The position numbers and the translations under genes were made by a program. The notes under the pieces were generated by a model. The model did not search any database. It had not been told where the DNA came from and saw only the letters and a program-made list of their open reading frames with translations. A stretch of DNA of 64,000 nucleotides, taken from Streptomyces sp. VRA16 Mangrove soil. Its GTDB lineage: Bacteria > Actinomycetota > Actinomycetes > Streptomycetales > Streptomycetaceae. The first letter of the stretch is position 1. The number at the start of each line of letters is the position of its first letter. This document shows, piece after piece, positions 34,615 through 41,872 of this stretch. The stretch lies in the NCBI RefSeq assembly GCF_017377775.1, contig NZ_JAFVLN010000017.1, positions 165,650 through 229,649 of the forward strand, written 5' to 3'.

Positions 34615-36954
34615 GTGCTGACCCCGTGGCAGGGCCCGGTCCGCCGCATCGGCCCGTACCGGATCATCGGGCGGATCGGCGCGGGCGGCATGGGCGAGGT
34701 GTTCCTGGGGCGCCGGGAGGTCACGGGCGGGGTGGTCGCCGGGCCGCTCGTCGCCGTGAAGACCCTGAAGGCCGCGGCCGGGGAGGACGGTGTCGAGGCG
34801 GAGTTCAGGACCCGCTTCCGCCGCGAGATCGACGCGGCGCGCACGGTGACGGGACCGCACACGGCGGCGCTGCTCGACGGCGACGCGGACGCCCGGCTCC
34901 CCTGGCTGGCCACGGAGTACGTGCCGGGCCCCGCGCTCTCCGACGCCGTGGACCGGTGCGGTCCCCTGGCCGTGCCGGCCGTGCGCTCCCTGGGCGCGGG
35001 CCTGGCGCGGGCGCTCGCCGCGGTGCACGACGCGCGCATCCTGCACCGCGATCTCAAGCCGGGCAATGTGCTGCTCACCCCTGACGGGCCGCGCCTGATC
35101 GACTTCGGGATCGCGCAGGCCTTCGACGCGACGGCGCTCACCGCGACGGGCCTGCTGATCGGCACGCCCGGCTACATGTCGCCCGAGCATCTGACGGGCA
35201 GCCATGCGCTGGTGCCCGCGTCCGACGTGTTCTGCCTGGGCGCGATCCTGTGCTTCGCGGCGAGCGGCCGCGGCCCGTTCGACGACGAGGAACCGGCGTC
35301 GGTCCTCTACCGCATCGCGTCCGGCGCCCCCGACCTGTCCGAACTGCCGCCGCTGCTGCACGACGTGGTCTCCCGCTGTCTCGCCCCCGATCCGGCGGAC
35401 CGCCTCGCGGCGGCGAAGCTTGCCGCCGAGCTGTCGGCGGCGCCGGACGCGCGGGACCCGTACTGGCCCGCCCCCTATCTGTCCCTGTTCGCCGCGCACC
35501 GAGAGGCCGTGGAGCGGTGCGAACAGGCGGCGGGCACCGTGCCGTTGGAGGCGGCGTCCACGTCACCGGCGACGGCGCCGCCGCCGCTCGCGGTGCCGTA
35601 CTCCCCGACCGCGGCGCTCGCCCGCCCGCAGGCCCCGCCGACCGTGCCGGAGCGGCCGCGCCGCCGCCGCTGGTGGATCCCGGTGGCCGCCGTCCTCGCC
35701 ACGGCGCTCACCGTCACCCTCGCCGCCTTGCTGCCCGGCGACGGGAGCGGCACCCCGCACGCCACGGCGTCCGACCCGGCCGCGGCCGGGTCGCAGCGGC
35801 ACGAGCCGGCGCCGCTCGCCGTACCGGACGCGAACGCCGCGCACAGCGGCGAGTTCACCGCCGAAGCACTCGGCACCGGGCGGCGGCCGGCGGGCTGGCG
35901 GCCGTGGGCGCGCAGCGTCAAGGGCGCGGGCAGGACCGGCGGGTGCACGGCCGGCGCCGGGCTGCTGGTGTGCGGCGACGGGCACGGTGCGGCCCGCGCC
36001 CTGGATCTCGCCACCGGCAAGGAGAAGTGGCGGGTGGCGGGCTTCGGCGCGGACCGCACGAGCGACGACCTGTTCCCCGGGACACCGCCGGGCGCCCCGG
36101 CGATCGCGCCCGTCACCGACGGCACCCTCTTCTACGTGGCCGCGGCGGCCGGGGTCACGGCCGTGGACGCGGCGACCGGTGACATCAAGTGGCAGTACCA
36201 GCGCATGAGTTACACGGGTCTGCGGGCGCTCACGTACGCGCGCGGACGACTGTACGTGGCGAACGTCGACGACCAGGCGTCCGCCGCCGACGAGCTGGTC
36301 GAGGTGCAGGCGCTGCGGACGCGCGACGGGCAGCAGATGTGGTCGGGGCATCTGCCGGACGCGCACGGTCCGCTCGTCGTGCGCGGGAAGACGGTCCATC
36401 TGACGCTCGCCGACGGCTCCCCGGCCGGCCTGGACACCACCGAAGCGGTGCCCGAGCCCCGGATCCGCCGGGACATCGACTGCACCGGGCTGCTCGCGCA
36501 CGACGACGCGCTGCTGTGCTGGTCGACGGGGCGGCGCGGAATCGCCGTGCTCGACCCCCGGACGCTCGCGACCCGGCGCACCCTGGCCGGCGCGGTCACC
36601 CCGGCCGCAGCGCCCGTGGTCGGCGACCGTGACATCGTCGTCGTACGGGACGGGTCCGGGCGGCTACGGGGCTTCGACTGGCGTACGGGGGAGACCCGTT
36701 GGGACGTGCGGGCGCCCGCGTCGACGGCTGCTCTGGCACTCGCCGGAGACCGGGTGTTCGCCGTGGCGCGCCGGGAGATCCGCGCTCTGGACGTCGCGGA
36801 CGGCTCCACCGGGGGCTCCGTACGGCTGCCCACCGCGTCGGGTCTGAGCCTGGCCCTCGGCCCGCTCACCGAACCGCTCGTCCTGGGCGGCGCCCTGTAT
36901 CTGTCGACGCAGGGCGGCGCCGCGGGATCGGTGGCGGCGCCGGGCAGGCCCTAG
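34615..36954 (+). CDS. Membrane Ser/Thr protein kinase with PQQ-like sensor domain (paralogue)
   Basis: A 779-residue protein with the same plan as its upstream neighbour. The kinase domain has IGAGGMGEVFLG, Lys49 (VAVKTL), HRDLKPGNVLL with Asp146, DFG at 163 and GTPGYMSPEH. One membrane helix lies at about 353-373 and an external PQQ-like propeller follows (DLATGKEKWRVAG, DAATGDIKWQYQ, DWRTGETRWDVRA). GTG 34615 has GGAGG upstream. The 58-bp gap suggests co-transcription with the first kinase. Kinase halves are far more alike than the sensor halves, as expected for paralogues that detect different signals. Its stop codon overlaps the convergent gene: the palindrome CTAG at 36951-36954 supplies TAG on both strands. 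Confidence 0.93.
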   Translation: MLTPWQGPVRRIGPYRIIGRIGAGGMGEVFLGRREVTGGVVAGPLVAVKTLKAAAGEDGVEAEFRTRFRREIDAARTVTGPHTAALLDGDADARLPWLATEYVPGPALSDAVDRCGPLAVPAVRSLGAGLARALAAVHDARILHRDLKPGNVLLTPDGPRLIDFGIAQAFDATALTATGLLIGTPGYMSPEHLTGSHALVPASDVFCLGAILCFAASGRGPFDDEEPASVLYRIASGAPDLSELPPLLHDVVSRCLAPDPADRLAAAKLAAELSAAPDARDPYWPAPYLSLFAAHREAVERCEQAAGTVPLEAASTSPATAPPPLAVPYSPTAALARPQAPPTVPERPRRRRWWIPVAAVLATALTVTLAALLPGDGSGTPHATASDPAAAGSQRHEPAPLAVPDANAAHSGEFTAEALGTGRRPAGWRPWARSVKGAGRTGGCTAGAGLLVCGDGHGAARALDLATGKEKWRVAGFGADRTSDDLFPGTPPGAPAIAPVTDGTLFYVAAAAGVTAVDAATGDIKWQYQRMSYTGLRALTYARGRLYVANVDDQASAADELVEVQALRTRDGQQMWSGHLPDAHGPLVVRGKTVHLTLADGSPAGLDTTEAVPEPRIRRDIDCTGLLAHDDALLCWSTGRRGIAVLDPRTLATRRTLAGAVTPAAAPVVGDRDIVVVRDGSGRLRGFDWRTGETRWDVRAPASTAALALAGDRVFAVARREIRALDVADGSTGGSVRLPTASGLSLALGPLTEPLVLGGALYLSTQGGAAGSVAAPGRP

Positions 36955-37538
36955 GCGATCGCGGCGCCCGTGCCCCGGGCGCCGCCGATGTAGTCCGTGA
37001 GTCCCGCGTCGTCGTACACCGAGATGTCGACGTAGGCGCCCTCGGGGATGTCGAAGTCCTTGGTCACGTAGTCCATGACGGCGTCGGTGCCGGGCGCCGA
37101 GTAGGTGCCGAGGTTGTGGCCGGTGCCGCCCGAGGTGTACGAGACCTGCACGTAGAAGGTGTCGCCGTCGTTCTTCGTGTCGTACACCCAGAGCTTCTCG
37201 TCGTTCGGGTGGAACTCGACCTTGCCGACGAACGAACCGCCCTGGTTCAGCTCCAGCTTCACCGCGTAGCCGCCCGCGTCGTAGGCGAAGTACGTGTTGT
37301 CGAACGGGTCGGTGAGCGTGCCGCCGCTGCACGGGCAGCTGTCCGTGTCGCGGTAGTAGGCGCTGACCGTGGGGTTGGGGCTGTAGGCCTGAGCGGGCGT
37401 CGTGGTGGCGGCGAGCGCGCCGGCGGTGGACAGGAGCGCGGCAGCCGCGATGCCGATCCGGCGCCGCCGGCGGCCCGTGGCCGCGGCTGCCGTGGCGTGC
37501 GCGGTCGTGCCCGTGCGTGCTCTCATGCGTCCACTCAT
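36951..37538 (-). CDS. Exported protein of unknown function
   Basis: A 195-residue product starting at ATG 37538 with GGGGAG about 9 nt upstream. A long basic N-terminus (GRRRRRIGIAAAALLSTAGAL) leads to a cleavage site near AQA-YSPNP. The mature part is beta-rich with a DSCPCSGG cysteine pair and acidic residues that could bind calcium (DPFDNTYFAYDAGG, VYDDAG). I do not recognise the family. It converges on the second kinase gene and shares its CTAG stop palindrome, leaving no room for a terminator between them. Confidence 0.7.
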   Translation of the reverse strand: MSGRMRARTGTTAHATAAAATGRRRRRIGIAAAALLSTAGALAATTTPAQAYSPNPTVSAYYRDTDSCPCSGGTLTDPFDNTYFAYDAGGYAVKLELNQGGSFVGKVEFHPNDEKLWVYDTKNDGDTFYVQVSYTSGGTGHNLGTYSAPGTDAVMDYVTKDFDIPEGAYVDISVYDDAGLTDYIGGARGTGAAIA

Positions 37539-37666
37539 TCCGGCTTCTCCCCCACTCGGCGTGACAGTGCGTCGACCGGCGGTGACCGCCGGGGACGGTG
37601 CCACCATGTCAGACTCCGCCGCCTCGGTGGTATCCGACATCCCGCCAACTCCCGGGGCATCGGGCG

Positions 37667-38140
37667 TCACTTGCCCAGGTCGACGCCCGGTCTTCCCGTG
37701 AGGAGCCGCAGGACGTACGGGGCGGTGGGGGCGGCCACCGACAGCTCCGCCTGCGAGCCGTCCGCGGCACGCAGCCGCAGGACGAAGGATGTGCCGTGGA
37801 CGCCGCGGAAGAACTCGCCGGGCAGTGCGATCCGCCGCTCGACGCAGGTGAATCCGGCTGCGGGCAGAGGCAGTTGGCCTTTGGTCCTGCGGTCCCACCA
37901 GACCGGATCACCCTGGTTCACGCGCAGCCAGCCGTCCGTGAAGGCGCTCTGTCCCACGGCCTTCCACCGCAGCGCGCAGGCCAGGTTTGCGGGGCGGCCG
38001 GCCTCGGCCGCCGCCAGGACGGGGTCGGGGGTCCGGCCTGCGGCCCGCTGCGCGGACCGTTCCCGCCGCCGTCCGGTGGCCAGACCCAGGGTCCAGCGCA
38101 CCACCCCTTCCACCGCCCCCTGCACCACGTCGTCGAGCAT
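37667..38140 (-). CDS. Conserved hypothetical protein
   Basis: A 157-residue protein starting at ATG 38140 with AAGGGGG 7 nt upstream. The N-terminus is an amphipathic, basic helix (DDVVQGAVEGVVRWTLGLATGRRRER). The rest looks like a small beta-barrel (LACALRWKAVGQSAFTDGW, then YVLRLLTGRPGVDL), loosely reminiscent of DUF2550-type membrane-associated proteins, though without their N-terminal helix. No function can be assigned. It lies 38 bp downstream of the maltokinase-cap-like gene on the same strand and may be co-transcribed with it. Confidence 0.6.
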   Translation of the reverse strand: MLDDVVQGAVEGVVRWTLGLATGRRRERSAQRAAGRTPDPVLAAAEAGRPANLACALRWKAVGQSAFTDGWLRVNQGDPVWWDRRTKGQLPLPAAGFTCVERRIALPGEFFRGVHGTSFVLRLRAADGSQAELSVAAPTAPYVLRLLTGRPGVDLGK

Positions 38141-38178
38141 GCCCGCACCCCCTTCGCGCGGGCGCGTGTCAGCCGGTG

Positions 38179-38736
38179 TCAGTCGCCCCGCACGACGGCG
38201 AAGACGCCGCGCACCCGGCTCCCGTTCCCCAGGTCCCACTCGGCGGTGACCCCGCCGGCCGCCGTGGAGCCCGGCTCCAGGACGCGCACGATCTCCAAGC
38301 GGCCCTCGCCGCCGCCGAGCGAGGCGTGCACGGTCGGGTCGAGCTCGCCGTCGACGCTCTGCGCGTGCGCGGGCACCTCACCCCTCAGCAGGGCCGCCAA
38401 CTCGCCCATGAGCAGCGGGTCCCGGGTCCCGTCGTACACCCAGCGGTCGCCGAGCACCCCGTGCACCAGCGTGCCGATCAGCGCGTCGTCGGCGTCCGGC
38501 AGCGGAGCGCCGCGGTAGGTCATCGGCACGTGGTACGTCACCGGCTCGGGGCCCGAGGTGTCGGTGGCGGCCAGGAACTCGATGCCGACCTGCCCGGCCG
38601 GGTCGTCGAGGCGGAAGCCGCCGGCCTTGCCGAGCTCGGGGGTGCCGGTGCCCCGGTACCAGGGCTGCTTCGGCAGCCAGTCCGTGAGGAGTTCGAGCTT
38701 CGTGGGCTTCAGGGTCGTTCTGTGGATGATCGCCAT
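38179..38736 (-). CDS. Stand-alone maltokinase N-terminal cap-like protein
   Basis: The 185-residue product begins MAIIHRTTLKPTKLELLTDW and continues WLPKQPWYRGTG and KAGGFRLDDPAGQVGIEFL. This matches the N-terminal cap domain of maltokinase (Mak_N_cap) rather than a kinase: no phosphotransferase domain follows. Such proteins are often annotated as 1,4-alpha-glucan branching protein in Streptomyces. A full maltokinase is encoded 7.4 kb away at 46128-47513, so this could bind the same sugar or modulate that enzyme (inference). The gene is divergent from the histidine kinase gene. Confidence 0.75.
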   Translation of the reverse strand: MAIIHRTTLKPTKLELLTDWLPKQPWYRGTGTPELGKAGGFRLDDPAGQVGIEFLAATDTSGPEPVTYHVPMTYRGAPLPDADDALIGTLVHGVLGDRWVYDGTRDPLLMGELAALLRGEVPAHAQSVDGELDPTVHASLGGGEGRLEIVRVLEPGSTAAGGVTAEWDLGNGSRVRGVFAVVRGD

Positions 38737-38800
38737 GGGGCCATCCTGCCGCAGCCGCCGCGCTCACCTCATTCTCATCTTCACGCCACACACTCTCGCC

Positions 38801-40267
38801 ATGAGTCTCACGGGGACGCGGCACGGCACACGGCGACCGGCCGACCGGCTGCGGCGGCTGTCGCTGCGGGCCCGGCTCGGGCTGCTCGCGGCGGTCGCGG
38901 TCGCCGTCGCGGTGAGCGCGGCGTCGGTGGCGGCGTACGTGTTCACGGGGCAGCAGCTGGCGCGGCAGCTGGACTCCAATCTGCGGAGCGTGGAGGCGTC
39001 CCCGGGCTACGTGAAGCAGCTGGTCGACACCTGCGGCGCGACCCCGCCGCTGTCCGACGGGCGGGACCAGCGGCCGTCGCCGTACACGGTGCAGGTGGTG
39101 CGCGCCGACGGCACGCTCTGCGCGGACTCGGGCAACCAACCGATCAGGGCCACCGCCGACGATCTCGCCGTCGCCCGGGGGCTGCGGCACAACACGCTCC
39201 ATGACGCCGTCACCTCGGACGGCAGGCGGATGCGGGTCGCCACCTCGCGCCCCCTGCTGCCGCCCGGCATCCGCCCGTACGCCGTCTCCATCGCCCAGCC
39301 CCTCGACTCCGTCGACCAGCCGCTGCGCAATCTCGCGTTCCTGCTGCTCGGTGTCGCCGGGATCGGTGTGCTGGCCGCCGCGAGCGCGGGTGTCGGGATC
39401 GCGCGGGCCGGTCTGCGCCCCGTCGAGCGGCTCACGGCCACGGCCGAGCACATCGCGCGTACGGAAGATCTCACTGTCCGCATTCCCAGTGAGGGGCAGG
39501 ACGAGATCGCCCGCCTCTCGCAGGCGTTCAACGCGATGACACAGGCCCTGGCCAGTTCGCGCGACCGGCAGCAACAGCTGATCGCCGACGCGGGTCACGA
39601 GCTGCGTACGCCGCTGACCTCGCTGCGCACCAACATCGAACTGCTCGCCCACAGCGAGCGCACAGGCCGCGCCATCCCCGCCGCCGCCAAGAGGGACCTG
39701 CTCGACTCGGTCACCGCCCAGATCGGTGAACTCGCCGGTCTCATCGGGGACTTGCAGGAGCTGTCCCGGCCGGATCGCGCCGCCGCGGACGCGCCCCTCC
39801 AAGTGGTCGCGTTCCACGAGGTGGTGGGCCGTGCCCTGGAGCGGGCCAGGCGGCGCGGCACGGGGCTGCGCTTCACCACGGCGCTCGACGACTGGTACGT
39901 CCTGTCGGACCCGGCGGCGCTGGAGCGGGCCGTGCTGAACCTGCTGGACAACGCGGTGAAGTTCTCGCCCGCCGACGGCGAGGTGCGCGTGCGCCTGGCG
40001 GCCGGTCCCGGTGCGGGCGTCCTGACCGTGCGCGACGCGGGGCCGGGCATCCCCGAGGACGAACTCCCCTACGTCTTCGACCGGTTCTGGCGCTCCCCCA
40101 CGGCGCGCGCCCTGCCCGGCAGCGGCCTGGGGCTGTCCATCGTGGCGCAGACCGTGCAGCGCTCGGGCGGTTCCGTCGCGCTGCGGCCCGTCGAGCCGGC
40201 CGGCACCGAGGCGGTCCTGCGGCTGCCCGGCTCGTCGGCTCCGCCGGTCGCCGCGCCCCGGGGCTGA
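38801..40267 (+). CDS. Orphan sensor histidine kinase
   Basis: A 488-residue membrane kinase. Helix one lies at about 24-48, an extracytoplasmic sensor to about 175, helix two at about 176-200, then HAMP (RPVERLTATAEHIARTEDL). The phosphoacceptor box is DAGHELRTPLTSL, followed by N-box NLLDNAVKFS and G-boxes DAGPGIPEDE and GSGLGLSIV. Response regulators for this class are normally encoded directly upstream; here a divergent maltokinase-cap gene lies upstream and a protease downstream, so the kinase has no local partner. Direct CTCAC/CTCAT-type repeats just before the ATG resemble OmpR-family binding sites and suggest control by an unlinked regulator. Confidence 0.93.
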   Translation: MSLTGTRHGTRRPADRLRRLSLRARLGLLAAVAVAVAVSAASVAAYVFTGQQLARQLDSNLRSVEASPGYVKQLVDTCGATPPLSDGRDQRPSPYTVQVVRADGTLCADSGNQPIRATADDLAVARGLRHNTLHDAVTSDGRRMRVATSRPLLPPGIRPYAVSIAQPLDSVDQPLRNLAFLLLGVAGIGVLAAASAGVGIARAGLRPVERLTATAEHIARTEDLTVRIPSEGQDEIARLSQAFNAMTQALASSRDRQQQLIADAGHELRTPLTSLRTNIELLAHSERTGRAIPAAAKRDLLDSVTAQIGELAGLIGDLQELSRPDRAAADAPLQVVAFHEVVGRALERARRRGTGLRFTTALDDWYVLSDPAALERAVLNLLDNAVKFSPADGEVRVRLAAGPGAGVLTVRDAGPGIPEDELPYVFDRFWRSPTARALPGSGLGLSIVAQTVQRSGGSVALRPVEPAGTEAVLRLPGSSAPPVAAPRG

Positions 40268-40449
40268 CCGCGGCCGGCCCGTTCCCGGATCCGGCCGGAA
40301 TTCGCCGCAACCCGGCCGCAACCCTCACGCCACCTCCACGGGCGATATGGCCGATTCCGCCCCCTCGTACGACCTTGTGGCACTTCACACCACACGAGAG
40401 GCTGCCAACTGGCGTGATTGTGCGCTGAGTTGAGGAGGGGAACTCATCC

Positions 40450-41667
40450 ATGGCAGTGACCGTGCCAGTGACGCGAAAGCGGCGGCTGCGATGGGCCGGT
40501 GGACTCACCGTGCTCACCACGGCCGCGGCGCTTTCGGCCATCACGCTGCCTGCCCACGCCGCCCCCGCGCAGGGGCGGATACTCGGCGCCGGTGAACCCG
40601 GCGCCGTGGCGGGCAGCTACATAGTGACGCTGAAGGGGGGAACCAGGGCGCCGTCCGCGGCGGGCAAGGGCCTCGCCGCCAAATACGGGGCGAAAATCCG
40701 CCACACCTACAGCAACGCCCTCAACGGGTACGCGGTGAAGGTGAACGAGGCGCAGGCGAAGAGGCTCGCGGCCGACCCGGACGTGGCCTCCGTCGTGCAG
40801 GACACCGCCGTCACGTACGACCACAACCAGAAGAACCCGCCCTCGTGGGGCCTGGACCGCATCGACCAGAACGATCTGCCGCTCGACAAGTCCTACACCT
40901 GGCCGGAGTCGGCGGGCGCGGGCGTGACCGTGTACGTGATCGACACGGGCATCCGCACCACGCACCAGGACTTCGGCGGCCGGGCCTCCTCCGGCTGGGA
41001 CTTCGTCGACAACGACGCGGTGGCCCAGGACGGCAACGGCCACGGCACGCATGTGGCCGGAACCATCGCGGGCGAGACCTACGGCGTGGCGAAGAAGGCT
41101 AACGTCGTCGCGGTGCGGGTCCTCGACAACGACGGATCCGGCACAACGGCCCAGGTCATCGCGGGCATCGACTGGGTGACCAAGCACGCCCACAAGCCGG
41201 CCGTCGCCAACATGAGCCTGGGTGGCTACGCCAACGCCCAACTGGACGCCGCCGTACGCAACTCCATCGCCTCCGGTGTCACCTACACGGTGGCGGCGGG
41301 CAACGACGGCCTCCCGGCGAGCCTGTACTCCCCCGCCCGTGTCAAGGAAGCGATCACGGTCGGCGCGACCGACCAGAAAGACGCGCGTGCGAGTTTCTCG
41401 AACTGGGGTACCCGACTCGACCTGTTCGCCCCCGGCGTGGACATCACGTCCGCGTCGTACGCGAGCAACACCGGAAGCGCCACCTTCTCCGGTACGTCCA
41501 TGGCGTCGCCGCACGCCGCGGGCGCGGCCGCGCTGTATCTCGCCGATCATGCGTGGGCGACGCCCGCGGAGGTGAGCAAGGCACTGGTCGACCGGGCGGT
41601 TCCGGGCAGGGTGACCGGGGCGGGACTCGGTTCACCGAACAAGCTGCTGCAGGTCAACAACCCTTAA
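40450..41667 (+). CDS. Secreted S8 serine protease (subtilisin/proteinase K type)
   Basis: A 405-residue preproprotease with a strong GAGGAGGGG ribosome site. A signal peptide (KRRLRWAGGLTVLTTAAALS, cleavage near AHA) precedes an inhibitor-I9 propeptide (about 55-125, YIVTLKGGTRAPSAAGKG). The catalytic domain has Asp165 (VIDTGI), His198 (GHGTHVAGT), the oxyanion asparagine in VAAGND and Ser350 (GTSMASPHAAG). Spacing fits the proteinase K subgroup. It lacks a C-terminal extension. It ends in a hairpin at 41688-41715. The upstream 180 bp carry a CGGCCGG-N13-CCGGCCG repeat at 40271-40297 that may terminate the kinase gene. Confidence 0.96.
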   Translation: MAVTVPVTRKRRLRWAGGLTVLTTAAALSAITLPAHAAPAQGRILGAGEPGAVAGSYIVTLKGGTRAPSAAGKGLAAKYGAKIRHTYSNALNGYAVKVNEAQAKRLAADPDVASVVQDTAVTYDHNQKNPPSWGLDRIDQNDLPLDKSYTWPESAGAGVTVYVIDTGIRTTHQDFGGRASSGWDFVDNDAVAQDGNGHGTHVAGTIAGETYGVAKKANVVAVRVLDNDGSGTTAQVIAGIDWVTKHAHKPAVANMSLGGYANAQLDAAVRNSIASGVTYTVAAGNDGLPASLYSPARVKEAITVGATDQKDARASFSNWGTRLDLFAPGVDITSASYASNTGSATFSGTSMASPHAAGAAALYLADHAWATPAEVSKALVDRAVPGRVTGAGLGSPNKLLQVNNP

Positions 41668-41687
41668 ACGAGAGGTGAGTTCATGGT

Positions 41688-41715
41688 CCGGTCCCGTCGT
41701 CCACGGCGGGACCGG
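41688..41715 (+). terminator. Terminator after S8 protease
   Basis: CCGGTCCCG and CGGGACCGG form a 9-bp perfect stem with a 10-nt loop, followed by TCTTGTGTGTG, 20 bp after the protease stop codon. Confidence 0.8.
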
Positions 41716-41872
41716 TCTTGTGTGTGCCCTTACGCGCGAGTAGTTAACAAAGCACCGGATTGCCCGGCAGAGGACCGTGGAAGGCTCCCCCGGTACCCCG
41801 CACGGCCCTCGCTCCCCCAAGCCCTGAAGCGTGTCTCCGCAACCCCCGAATCCCTCGCGGACAGGAGCGGTC

